A stretch of 40,404 nt of DNA from the NCBI GenBank assembly GCA_046152935.1, contig JBJXGB010000001.1:1-40404 (forward strand). The letters run 5' to 3'. The stretch comes from CAZMFZ01 sp046152935 (GTDB lineage: Bacteria; Bacteroidota; Bacteroidia; Cytophagales; UBA9547). A program made the translations under genes and the position numbers. Positions 1 to 8,204 of this stretch are shown piece after piece (the stretch's first letter is position 1; the number at the start of each line of letters is the position of its first letter). The notes beneath the pieces were generated by a model. The model was given only the letters and a program-made list of their open reading frames with translations, was not told where the DNA came from and made no database searches.

Positions 1-1
1 A

Positions 2-844
2 ATGATCGAATTAGGCAGATACAATAGAATGCAGGTTATCAAACACACCACTTTTGGCGTGTATTTGAGCAAAGATGGAGATGAAGCCGAAATACTGTTA
101 CCCATCAAATATGTGCCAATAGATACAGCCGTTGACGATTTTTTGACCGTTTTCATTTATAATGACAGTGAAGGCAGAATAATAGCCACTACTTTAGAAG
201 CCAAAGCCGAAATTGGCGAATTTGCTATGCTTACGGTAGTGAGCACCACCGAAATAGGCGCTTTTCTCGATTTGGGAATTGCCAAAGATGTATTTGTGCC
301 CATAAGAGAACAAGCTGGCACGATGCGATTGGGTGGTGAGTATATTGTCTATTTATATATTGACGAAAAATCAAATCGCATTGTAGCATCCTCCAAATGG
401 AATAAATTTTTGAAACAAGAAGAGCTTGATTTAGTAGAAGGTGAAGAAGTAGATTTATTCATTACTGCCTACACTGATCTGGGCTACAATGCAATTGTAA
501 ATAACAAATATATTGGGCTCATTTACCACAACGATATTTTTGAACCCATTGGCATTGGAGAGCGTAGAAGAGGTTTTGTTAAGAAAATAAGAGAAGAAAA
601 CAAACTCGATTTATCACTCCGAAAAGTTGGTTACGATCATATTTTAGATTCTAAGAGTTTAATTATGAAGATACTAAAAGAAAATAACGGTGTTTTGGCT
701 TTGGGCGATAAAAGCACTCCAGAAGAAATAGAAGAAATTACGCACTTGAGCAAAAAAGCTTTTAAGAAAACAATTGGAGGAATGTACAAAGACGGCCTAA
801 TAACAATTTTAGACACTGAAATAAAATTACTCAAAAATGACTAA
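2..844 (+). CDS. S1-domain RNA-binding protein, CvfB-like
   Basis: Predicted cytoplasmic RNA-binding protein of the CvfB/YitL type. The 280 residues read as consecutive S1-like OB-fold segments: roughly 1-65, 70-135 (with the S1-typical GAFLDLGI and DVFVPIREQ) and 145-215 (GYNAIVNNKYIGLIYHNDIF). A C-terminal winged-helix part of about 60 residues follows (LSKKAFKKTIGGMYKDGLI). CvfB proteins affect virulence gene expression in staphylococci; the role in Bacteroidota is not defined. The ATG at base 2 gives a family-like N-terminus, but only one base upstream is visible, so an upstream start cannot be excluded. The stop overlaps the next gene by 8 bases, which suggests cotranscription. Confidence 0.85.
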   Translation: MIELGRYNRMQVIKHTTFGVYLSKDGDEAEILLPIKYVPIDTAVDDFLTVFIYNDSEGRIIATTLEAKAEIGEFAMLTVVSTTEIGAFLDLGIAKDVFVPIREQAGTMRLGGEYIVYLYIDEKSNRIVASSKWNKFLKQEELDLVEGEEVDLFITAYTDLGYNAIVNNKYIGLIYHNDIFEPIGIGERRRGFVKKIREENKLDLSLRKVGYDHILDSKSLIMKILKENNGVLALGDKSTPEEIEEITHLSKKAFKKTIGGMYKDGLITILDTEIKLLKND

Positions 845-1076
845 CGAACTAGACCCTACCATACTTACACAATTGGTAACAGTTAAAATGCCATTTGGTC
901 TTCACAAAGGCCTGATATTGAACCAATTACCTGTTACGTACTTAGAATGGCTTCAAAGAAAAGGATTTCCTCCAGGCAAATTGGGCATGTTGCTTGCCAC
1001 CCTGTATGAAATAAGATTGAATGGATTAGAAGAAATTTTAGTGAAAACAAAATTGAACTTGCCAGAAAACAACTGA
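837..1076 (+). CDS. DUF3820 family small protein
   Basis: A 79-residue protein with the DUF3820 signature: MPFGLHKG near residue 19, then LPVTYLEWLQRKGFPPGKLG. Members are sometimes labelled putative quorum-sensing-regulated virulence factor, but no biochemical role is established. There is no signal peptide or membrane segment. The ATG lies inside the last codons of the S1-domain gene (8-base overlap), so translation is probably coupled. It converges with hisIE only a few bases away. Confidence 0.8.
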   Translation: MTNELDPTILTQLVTVKMPFGLHKGLILNQLPVTYLEWLQRKGFPPGKLGMLLATLYEIRLNGLEEILVKTKLNLPENN

Positions 1077-1083
1077 TTATGAA

Positions 1084-1698
1084 CTACTTATGTCTGGTCT
1101 TCAAAACTGCTACTACATCATTTAAGCTAAAGTTTTTGGCTTCGAGTAACACCAAATAATGAAATAGCAAATCGGCTGCTTCACCTAAAAACAAATCTTT
1201 GTTATCGTCTTTGGCTTCGATTACTATCTCCACTGCCTCCTCACCTACTTTTTGAGCAATTTTATTGATGCCTTTCTTGAACAAGCTGCTAGTATAAGAT
1301 TTTTCATCGGGCTCAATTCTTCTTTTCTTAATTAAAGCCGATAAATGTTCTATAAAAGCAAGATTATTACTAGTAGTACTGTCGTTATTTTTATTCTCTT
1401 CAAACCAGCAGGTATCTGCACCTGTGTGGCATACGGGCCCAATTGGCTCTGCTTTTACTAAAATTGAATCATTGTCGCAATCAGATGACATTGATTTGAC
1501 TATCAGGAAGTTGCCGCTCGTTTCGCCTTTGGTCCACAATCTATTTTTTGTTCTGCTAAAAAAAGTGACTTTACCAGACGACTGTGTTTCTGCCATCGCC
1601 TCTTCATTCATGAAACCCAACATCAATACTTTTTGGGTATGTACATCTTGCACTACAGCAGGCACCAAACCACCACCTTTTTCAAAATCAACTTTCAT
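1084..1698 (-). CDS. hisIE: Bifunctional phosphoribosyl-AMP cyclohydrolase / phosphoribosyl-ATP pyrophosphatase
   Basis: Catalyses the second and third steps of histidine biosynthesis: PR-ATP to PR-AMP (HisE) and PR-AMP ring opening (HisI). HisI occupies about residues 1-115, with LMLGFMNEEA, FFSRTKNRLWTKGETSGN, the metal-binding SDCDNDS and the CHTG..TCWF cysteine/histidine motif. HisE occupies about 118-204, with a GEEAVEIVIEAK helix and EAADLLFHYLVLL. The length of 204 residues is normal for the fusion. No other his gene is visible on either side, although the gene is commonly the last in a his operon. It converges with the DUF3820 gene and diverges from the DUF4160 gene. Confidence 0.95.
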   Translation of the reverse strand: MKVDFEKGGGLVPAVVQDVHTQKVLMLGFMNEEAMAETQSSGKVTFFSRTKNRLWTKGETSGNFLIVKSMSSDCDNDSILVKAEPIGPVCHTGADTCWFEENKNNDSTTSNNLAFIEHLSALIKKRRIEPDEKSYTSSLFKKGINKIAQKVGEEAVEIVIEAKDDNKDLFLGEAADLLFHYLVLLEAKNFSLNDVVAVLKTRHK

Positions 1699-1878
1699 AT
1701 TAAAATTTTTTGCAAAGTTGGTATTTATTGTGGCATAGCGAAATAAATATTATAAATCAACGGTTGCACGATGCATATTTATCATTTCTTAAAATAATTT
1801 CAAATGGATTTACCGAAGCGAATAGATATTGCATCTAAATATTTATGCTTATATTGTATTCTCATAGACATTGAAGAA

Positions 1879-2160
1879 ATGCCAAAAATACTTATTTATC
1901 GGGCGTTAATATTTTTCTTCTATGCGGGTGATATTAAAGAAAGAGGTCACGTTCATATTGTAAACAACAAAGGATATTTACAGGCGGCTAAAATATGGTT
2001 TGAAGGAGAGATCGAATTATTTGAACAAGGCAGTTTAACGGCAAAAGAAATTTCTACAGCTATTAAATTGATCGAGAAAAATCAGCCTTATTTATTAAAA
2101 GTTTGGCGTAAATTTGTGAGTGGACAGAAGGTGAGGGTTAAGATCATTGCAAAAATATAA
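1879..2160 (+). CDS. DUF4160 domain protein
   Basis: Small protein of the DUF4160 family: MPKILIYRALIFFFYAGDIKERGHVHI is followed by a helical C-terminus (LTAKEISTAIKLIEKNQPYLLKVW). I chose the ATG at 1879 because the family pattern begins at the MPKI stretch. An upstream in-frame ATG at 1804 would add 25 residues with no family match. The molecular function is unknown. The gene abuts a DUF2442 gene, an arrangement common for these two families. This has led to speculation about a paired, perhaps toxin-antitoxin-like module, but nothing in the sequence proves it. Confidence 0.75.
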   Translation: MPKILIYRALIFFFYAGDIKERGHVHIVNNKGYLQAAKIWFEGEIELFEQGSLTAKEISTAIKLIEKNQPYLLKVWRKFVSGQKVRVKIIAKI

Positions 2161-2164
2161 AGAA

Positions 2165-2440
2165 ATGGAAGGGATAATTGGTATCAAACCGCTAATTAAG
2201 AAAATTACATGGCTAAAGCCTAATTTCATTTCTATCTATTTGGAAGATGGGAGAACAATAGAAACGCCTGTTAGATATTTCCCTTCTCTAAAGAAAACAA
2301 AAGTAGCCGATCGAGCTAAACCCCAGATCATCAATGGGAATATGTTTACTTTTCTTTCCTGCACTGAAGTATTTCACATCGAACAAATTCTGGGAAAAGA
2401 AAAAGACTATAATTATTCTAATATTAGAGATGATCGATAA
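2165..2440 (+). CDS. DUF2442 domain protein
   Basis: A 91-residue protein of the DUF2442 type: the LKPNFISIYLEDGRTIETPVRYFPSL core is the family hallmark (a strand pair, then a 'dGr...vpl.wfPrL'-like motif). The ATG at 2165 lies 4 bases after the DUF4160 stop. An alternative ATG at 2147 would overlap that gene by 14 bases. Some family members carry a DNA-binding helix-turn-helix at the C-terminus, but none is evident here. Function unknown; it probably acts with its DUF4160 neighbour. Confidence 0.75.
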   Translation: MEGIIGIKPLIKKITWLKPNFISIYLEDGRTIETPVRYFPSLKKTKVADRAKPQIINGNMFTFLSCTEVFHIEQILGKEKDYNYSNIRDDR

Positions 2441-2633
2441 ATGGAGTTTCAAAAAGGTTTGATTCTTTTTTTTACATAATCAAGTACCCATCCTGCCCAA
2501 TCAAAGGAAAAGTTAGTTTTTAGCGAATTAGTTTTGGTGAAAGATTGGCGTGAAAGCATTCTTAAAATAACAAAAAAATAGCTTTCAAGATGACCATATT
2601 CAATTACCTATAATATCGCTTTCCGTAAGTGAA

Positions 2634-2669
2634 AAAATAGTGATAGTCAAAAAATACTATCACTATTTT
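2634..2669. terminator. Bidirectional intrinsic terminator
   Basis: A perfect 14-base inverted repeat (AAAATAGTGATAGT / ACTATCACTATTTT) flanks an 8-base A-rich loop. The stem is bordered by A-runs on the left and T-runs on the right. It sits between the convergent DUF2442 and DUF2911 genes and can terminate both. Confidence 0.8.
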
Positions 2670-2688
2670 CAAGATCATAAATATTTGT

Positions 2689-3192
2689 CTACTTAATCGC
2701 AATAGGCACAAACACACTCGTAGCATCCCAAGCAATAGTAAGTCCCTTACTATCAATACTATAATCGAGTTTCTCAACCACATCTTTCAATGCGATTACA
2801 TTTACGTCCGTTTTCAAAACATCGTTTGCTTTGATATTTTCATATTCAAAAGATCCCCATTGCCCAAGTTTAGAATTCAAAATGACAGTCCATTTATCTT
2901 TGTGAGGAATTGTAAACAAGCTATATGTGCCCGCTTTCACGTCTTTTCCTGCCACAAGTGCATCTTTAGAAAAAGTAATTTCAGTCGCTTCATTGGCTCC
3001 AGATCTCCAAACTTGTCCAAATGGCACCAATTCACCGAAAATAACACGCCCCTTTTTTGATGGTTGACCATATTTCACCTTTACATTTGAACCCTCAGCA
3101 ATTGCTTTTGGGCTTTGTTGAAGCTGATCTGCAAATACAAAAGCTAAAGCACTCATTACTAACAAACTAATAACTAAAATTGACCTTTTCAT
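2689..3192 (-). CDS. DUF2911 secreted protein
   Basis: A 167-residue exported protein. The N-terminus has a signal peptide (K/R, then a hydrophobic stretch to about residue 20 ending AFVFA). The mature part shows the DUF2911 core: VKYGQPSKKGRVIFGELVP, FGQVWRSGANEAT, then AGTYSLFTIP and WTVILN. The fold is predicted to be beta-rich and periplasmic or outer-membrane associated. The function of the family, widespread in Bacteroidota, is unknown. The gene stands alone, with a strong terminator just beyond its 3' end. Confidence 0.85.
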   Translation of the reverse strand: MKRSILVISLLVMSALAFVFADQLQQSPKAIAEGSNVKVKYGQPSKKGRVIFGELVPFGQVWRSGANEATEITFSKDALVAGKDVKAGTYSLFTIPHKDKWTVILNSKLGQWGSFEYENIKANDVLKTDVNVIALKDVVEKLDYSIDSKGLTIAWDATSVFVPIAIK

Positions 3193-3371
3193 TGGTTTAA
3201 GATTTGATTGGTGAGTAAAAGATTTAAAATGTGAATATCGGTAGTAATGCTCCTACAATTCAAAAAGTGATACGAAAGTTCCAGATTTATCCAAATTCTC
3301 AAATACTGTATTCACTTATCAACTCGAAGTAAATCTAACTGGCTAGCTTGGTAGTTCAAGCCATTAAATTA

Positions 3372-5381
3372 CTATTTTGCCAATATTTTAAATTGAACCC
3401 TTCTATTCAGTTCCCTGCCTTTAGCAGTTGCATTGGATGCCACAGGCTTCAATTCGCCATTGTGTTTCATAATTACCTTGCTTTTACTCACGCCCGATTT
3501 TTTTAATAAATAATACCCAACTGCAGCCGCTCGATCGATTGAAAGCTGATCGTTGTAAGCTTCAGAACCAACATTATCAGTGTTACCAGCTATTTCAATG
3601 CGGAACGTTTCACTATTTTTCAATAAGGCAGCAAGTCGATTCAATTCAAGAAAAGATTCTTTTTTCAATTGGTATTTTCCAAATTCAAAAAATATATTAT
3701 TGATAGGTGCAATTTGTCCAACTTCAGTGGGTGTAAGATAAATGTCTTGCTTGTTCTCTTTGTAAGCTGTCATTTTAGTAAGGTCTATATTAGAATGAAT
3801 GGATATATATCCTTCTTTTTCAGCTAGATAGCCATATTTGCTACCTGATGGTAATACAATTTCAAATTTACCAGAATCAGGCGAAGAACTGGCAATTCCC
3901 ATTTCCTTACCAGTTTCAAGATTTTCAAACAATATTTTTACATCAGAAATATAGGCATTTGTCTTGGTATCGATTACGTGCCCAGTGGTGAGCATTACGG
4001 GTGTAGGCTGGAATAAACCTGGTAATTCTAAGCGATAAATATCCATATCATTGTCATTGCTTCCTTGAGATGTAAAATAAATATTATCACCAGCAGCATT
4101 TACAGACAAGTAAGATTCATCACCTGAAGTGTTTACAATTGGGCCAAGATTTTCGGGTTCAGACCATTTAACCCACGAATCATCCAGCCTACGAGTAATG
4201 TAAATATCACTACCACCGTAGCCACCTCTGCCATCTGAAGTAAAATACAATGTTTTATCGTCAGATGCTAAAAATGGAGCGGCCTCGGTAGCTCTGGTGT
4301 TGATGTTTTTGCCCAAATTCAATGGCTTCGACCATGTATAATCAGCTTTTAGAAAGCTCACATATAAGTCTCTATCGCCATAAGTATCTCTTTTTCTGTG
4401 GTTTGATATTAGTAATATTTTCTGACCATTTGACATGAAATAATTGGCAAATTTGCCAATATTATTTTCGTCATCTTCAATCATAAGCCTTTTTGGAGCA
4501 GTCCAGCCAGTACTTCGTCTTTTACTAGTAGAAACACCTTCATCCATCTGACCGTCAGGCAAATACGAATTACCCAACAAAATAGTATTGCCATCTGGCG
4601 AGATCGAATTTATGAAATTTGGAAATTTATTGTTCAAAGGCTCTCCGATGTTTTTGGCTAAAGCCCATTTTTTTTCCTTTTCATCCCAATTAGAATACCA
4701 AATATCTTCCAAATCTTTCTCGCCACCGATATTAGCGGGAAATGCCTTGCGACTCAGATAAAGTGTTTTGCCATTAGGAGATACCAGCGGACCAATTTCA
4801 GGATACGTGCTATTGATATTTGAATCGAGTTTTACAGCAACCATACTTGCTTTCACAATCGCATTTGGGTCAATTTTTGTCTTATATGGTTTGTTAGATT
4901 CCGATAAGCCAACAGCATCAATGGCAAATGTACTGTCTTTGGGAGTAATAAAAACCAATTTTACCGCAAATACAAAGTAGTTAATAGAGCTGGTATTGAT
5001 TTGTAAGATACGACTCTGAAAGTTGAGCGATTTGGGTGCAAAATTTGCAATTTCAGTTTCCCTGCCATCAGCATCGTACACCAATACTTTGCTCAAATAG
5101 CCAGGATGAAACGACTCTACAATTATAATTTGCTTTGGTTTGGTAGGTGTTAAAAAACCAATTTTAATAAATTCTTCAGCCGTATTGCCCTTGGGCTGCC
5201 AAGCACTTATATTTTCTACCCCCATCGGCAGTGCATTTGGTAGGCCCAAAGCCTGTTTTGCAGAATATTCTTTGTTTTTCCTTTGCGAAGAATATTCCAA
5301 AATTTTGAATCCCCATTGCACATTTTGTGCAAGAAATGGAAGGGAAATGAGCGACATCACTATAAATAATACTTTTTTCAT
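3372..5381 (-). CDS. OmpA-family envelope protein with PD40 beta-propeller repeats
   Basis: A secreted or outer-membrane protein that probably anchors to peptidoglycan. From the ATG at 5381 (669 residues) there is a signal peptide (about 1-19). It is followed by a discoidin-like beta-sandwich (about 25-165, with SAKQALGLPN and EEFIKIGF) and PD40/WD40-like repeats (about 190-450; repeated SPDG/ASDDKTLYFTSDGRGGYGGSDIY). A carboxypeptidase-regulatory-like segment comes next (about 460-550), then an OmpA C-terminal domain (about 560-669: IEIAGNTDNVGS, LSIDRAAAVGYYL, NRRVQF). The open frame extends to 5444, but the extra 21 residues precede the signal peptide. This architecture is common in Bacteroidota, including T9SS-associated proteins such as PorE; the specific role here is unknown. 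Confidence 0.9.
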   Translation of the reverse strand: MKKVLFIVMSLISLPFLAQNVQWGFKILEYSSQRKNKEYSAKQALGLPNALPMGVENISAWQPKGNTAEEFIKIGFLTPTKPKQIIIVESFHPGYLSKVLVYDADGRETEIANFAPKSLNFQSRILQINTSSINYFVFAVKLVFITPKDSTFAIDAVGLSESNKPYKTKIDPNAIVKASMVAVKLDSNINSTYPEIGPLVSPNGKTLYLSRKAFPANIGGEKDLEDIWYSNWDEKEKKWALAKNIGEPLNNKFPNFINSISPDGNTILLGNSYLPDGQMDEGVSTSKRRSTGWTAPKRLMIEDDENNIGKFANYFMSNGQKILLISNHRKRDTYGDRDLYVSFLKADYTWSKPLNLGKNINTRATEAAPFLASDDKTLYFTSDGRGGYGGSDIYITRRLDDSWVKWSEPENLGPIVNTSGDESYLSVNAAGDNIYFTSQGSNDNDMDIYRLELPGLFQPTPVMLTTGHVIDTKTNAYISDVKILFENLETGKEMGIASSSPDSGKFEIVLPSGSKYGYLAEKEGYISIHSNIDLTKMTAYKENKQDIYLTPTEVGQIAPINNIFFEFGKYQLKKESFLELNRLAALLKNSETFRIEIAGNTDNVGSEAYNDQLSIDRAAAVGYYLLKKSGVSKSKVIMKHNGELKPVASNATAKGRELNRRVQFKILAK

Positions 5382-5546
5382 TTTTAAAAAATTTGACAAG
5401 TTGTAGAAAATATTTAGAAAGAAAACGTAGCCCAGAAAAGGCAAAATCGACTAATATTACTTTTCATCGATTATTTGGCGTGTTCGTTGTACAACATCAA
5501 ATAAACGTGCCACCATAAAAAAAAGTAAAAAATGGGCTTTAAGAAA

Positions 5547-6263
5547 TCAAAAAAAATCTATTGTAATGATCTGATTTACAAGCTGATATAGAAGGAAAAA
5601 AGCAACTTGAATAAGTAAAAAATAAGGCGACACTTTATTGAAAGATATTTTTACTGTATTTTGATAAATAATGCTCAATACCAACGCCACCATAAACCAA
5701 CTTACATAGTTATAATTAGGAATACTTACTGAATTCCATTGCCAAAGCTGGGCATGAATAGCGAAAGGCTCGAGTGTATAATCAAAAAGCACCATAATTG
5801 ATGCTGCCAAAATCACCTTAAAAACCACTCCATTTATTAATTTATTAGCTATTTCATTGGCTGCGTAAGCCGTGGCTGCCCACAGCAAACCAAGTGCAAT
5901 AGGCACATCTAATACCTTGATTCCCAGAACATTGGTATATTGATAGTAGCCAAAAAGCATACCCGATTTTACGCCAAATACTTCTGCTCCGTAACCAATC
6001 AAAAATGCCAAAGCAAAAAATAAAGCAAATCCTTGGTTCAATACCGCTTTTTCTGACAACAACACAATTGTGATGATGAGCAAATGAAGAGGCGTAACCA
6101 ATTGAAATAGTGCACGATAGGTCGGTAAATTGTATCCGACAATGCCCACCAAATGCAATACCAATAAAATGCCAATGCGGACTTTTTCATTGGTATTTAA
6201 AGGCTCATTGTTGAGTTTCAATTGAATTAATTTGGTGTTTTCTACACTTTTCTTCCTTTCCAT
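5547..6263 (-). CDS. cruF: CruF-like carotenoid 1',2'-hydratase (DUF422 membrane protein)
   Basis: Integral membrane protein of 238 residues with about seven hydrophobic segments, matching the carotenoid biosynthesis family DUF422. The diagnostic stretch is GYGAEVFGVKSGMLFGYYQY followed by VLDVPIALGLLW. CruF proteins hydrate the psi end of carotenoids to give a tertiary hydroxyl that can be glycosylated. The gene overlaps the glycosyltransferase by 22 bases and is last in a three-gene minus-strand operon whose order fits hydroxylation, glycosylation and acylation of a carotenoid end group. Family assignment is strong; the substrate is inferred. Confidence 0.85.
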   Translation of the reverse strand: MERKKSVENTKLIQLKLNNEPLNTNEKVRIGILLVLHLVGIVGYNLPTYRALFQLVTPLHLLIITIVLLSEKAVLNQGFALFFALAFLIGYGAEVFGVKSGMLFGYYQYTNVLGIKVLDVPIALGLLWAATAYAANEIANKLINGVVFKVILAASIMVLFDYTLEPFAIHAQLWQWNSVSIPNYNYVSWFMVALVLSIIYQNTVKISFNKVSPYFLLIQVAFFLLYQLVNQIITIDFF

Positions 6264-7360
6264 TGTACTTTATTAAATAAGTGCAAATACATTGAATTAA
6301 TACCAATACAAACATATACGACCATCTGCAACGGATGAAACAATAGATTTTTGACTGTGTCTTGATTAGATAATTGGGAAATCATGGCTCTTTGGCTCAA
6401 AATCAAAACAACACTTAGCAGCGACCATCGCCAATCTGCAAAAATGAAAAATGGAATCCACAACCAAAAAATGAACAAAAAATAAAGTTGAAAACCAACG
6501 ATATTTTTATCAAAGCCTAAAAACAAATTTTTACTGAAGCCTTTAAATGCCTCATTTCCAGAGCTATACATTCTGCAATACACTTGTCCATTGCCCAAAA
6601 GCACTTCACCATTTAGCATTGCGAGCTTAATGATTCGCATAATATTTACATCATCAAGTATATTTGATTTTACTTTTTCGTGAAATAAATATTTCCGGTA
6701 ATTAGCTGCATCGAAAAGCATAAATTGCCCGTTAGCTGCTGATAATGAGGCAAATGAAGAAGTACGAACCAATCGCAAAGGCAGCAGATTAAGTAATAAA
6801 AAGTGCATGAGTGGTACAATCGTTTGTTCACCAAAAGTTTGCATTTTCTGCTCCGGAAATAAACTCAACAAATCCAAATGCTCTTCTTTAAGCCTTTGAA
6901 TGGCGTTGATCACAGCACCATCTTTCAAGCTTACATCAGCATCTAAAAAGAGCAAAAAATCACCTGTAGAATTCATTGCCAATTGATGACAAGCCCAATT
7001 TTTTCCCAACCATTTTTGGGGTAAATCTTGCCCAATTATCAATCTTAGGTTAAGATTTTGGTGTAAAAACCCTTCAACAATTTGCTGCGTATTGTCGCTC
7101 GAATGATCGTTGAGTACGATTATTTCATAGTTGAAAAATATTAAATCACTGATAATCAATAGATTATCCAACAAATTGCCTATATTTTTTGATTCATTTC
7201 TAGCAGGAATAAGAATAGAAATTTTTGTACGCAAATCGCTTTCTGCAAAATTTTGATTTTTAAATTGGGGAAGAATTGGCTGCGTAATGGCATTGTAAAG
7301 CGTCACAAAAAAACGAATTAACAAAAAGCCAAAAACAATGCTACAAAAAATGGAAATCAT
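6242..7360 (-). CDS. Family 2 glycosyltransferase, probably carotenoid glycosyltransferase (CruC-like)
   Basis: A membrane-bound GT2 enzyme of 372 residues. One N-terminal membrane segment (about 2-25) is followed by the GT-A fold: ISILIPARNES, a VLNDHSSDNT donor-binding stretch, and the metal-binding DAD in LLFLDADVSL near residue 142. Further membrane helices occupy the last 90 residues. Its start codon overlaps the acyltransferase stop (ATGA) and its 3' end overlaps the CruF-like gene. That context favours a sugar transfer to the hydroxyl made by CruF, as CruC does for chlorobactene, but another lipid acceptor remains possible. Confidence 0.75.
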   Translation of the reverse strand: MISIFCSIVFGFLLIRFFVTLYNAITQPILPQFKNQNFAESDLRTKISILIPARNESKNIGNLLDNLLIISDLIFFNYEIIVLNDHSSDNTQQIVEGFLHQNLNLRLIIGQDLPQKWLGKNWACHQLAMNSTGDFLLFLDADVSLKDGAVINAIQRLKEEHLDLLSLFPEQKMQTFGEQTIVPLMHFLLLNLLPLRLVRTSSFASLSAANGQFMLFDAANYRKYLFHEKVKSNILDDVNIMRIIKLAMLNGEVLLGNGQVYCRMYSSGNEAFKGFSKNLFLGFDKNIVGFQLYFLFIFWLWIPFFIFADWRWSLLSVVLILSQRAMISQLSNQDTVKNLLFHPLQMVVYVCIGINSMYLHLFNKVQWKGRKV

Positions 7361-7983
7361 GGTCTAAAATGCGCTATATGTTTCAGTTTGCTTTGTTGAT
7401 AGAATTTTTTGTATGCTAGTTCCAATTGTAAATAGCTGTACGTCTGCGGGTCAGGCACTTTTTCTAAATATACATTCAAATATGGCTTCTCGTTGCTTCC
7501 AAAATCAGTAAAAAGACTGTAAAATAGTATTTCGGTTTCGGTCTGATTTTTGAGCATAAAATCAAGACCTTTGTTGAAGGCCCAATTTTCATCAAACAAA
7601 GAAAAAAAGCGACCTTGCGGATAAAAAAGGAGCATATTTTGCTCTTTCGTCAATAAATCAGATCCAAATTTCAAGCTTTCGACTACAGATTTACTGCCAG
7701 GATTGATGGAAAAACAACCCACTTTTTGTAAAAACCAAAGTTTGCTGAGTTGGGTTTCAAGCATCATCGCATAAAAATCTTTTTTAATGATCTGCCTATT
7801 CAGTTGATAAATCAAAAAACCATCCCACCAAGTTGAATGGTTGCCGATCACCAGCACCGATTTCTGGTCATTTATCTCAAAATCGATATTTACATTTACC
7901 GAACTAAAACTTTTTTTAAATTTACGATCCAAAAACCAATTCAACAATTTCTGGTGGACTTTGCTTTTTTGCGGTCTTATCAT
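7357..7983 (-). CDS. PlsC-like acyltransferase, possibly carotenoid glycoside acyltransferase (CruD-like)
   Basis: Lysophospholipid-acyltransferase-fold protein of 208 residues. The catalytic NHxxxxD motif is present as NHSTWWDG (about residues 48-55), and a later block is FYPQGRFFS in place of the usual FPEG. There is no clear membrane helix, so peripheral membrane association is likely. It is first in the operon with the glycosyltransferase and CruF-like genes, joined by an ATGA overlap. In green sulfur bacteria CruD acylates the sugar of carotenoid glucosides; this is the analogous role I infer. Acylation of another lipid is the alternative. Confidence 0.7.
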   Translation of the reverse strand: MIRPQKSKVHQKLLNWFLDRKFKKSFSSVNVNIDFEINDQKSVLVIGNHSTWWDGFLIYQLNRQIIKKDFYAMMLETQLSKLWFLQKVGCFSINPGSKSVVESLKFGSDLLTKEQNMLLFYPQGRFFSLFDENWAFNKGLDFMLKNQTETEILFYSLFTDFGSNEKPYLNVYLEKVPDPQTYSYLQLELAYKKFYQQSKLKHIAHFRP

Positions 7984-8134
7984 TTTATCGACTTTGAGCT
8001 ACAATATTAGTTTGCATCTTTTTTTTTAAAAGCAATCATTTCAAGCCGTATTTTATAACATTATCAAAATACAGAATGTTTGCAACACCAATAAGCATTT
8101 ATTCATTCCAAAAGAAAAGCCGTAAATACAATAA

Positions 8135-8165
8135 TTTGGTATCTAGCCTTTAAATGCTAAATTTG
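8135..8165 (+). promoter_or_regulatory. Bacteroidota-type promoter for serine palmitoyltransferase
   Basis: TTTG at 8135-8138 and TAAATTTG at 8158-8165, separated by 19 bases. This matches the Bacteroidota primary sigma consensus TTTG-N19-21-TAnnTTTG exactly. It predicts transcription starting near 8170, leaving a leader of about 35 bases before the GTG start. Confidence 0.75.
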
Positions 8166-8204
8166 CACCCTTTAATACAAATAACAATAATTTAACATTA
8201 AGAA

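Noticed and set aside
3340..3372. Possible terminator after the OmpA/PD40 gene
   Set aside because: Only a 5-bp GCTTG/CAAGC stem and no T-run on the minus strand; too weak to list.
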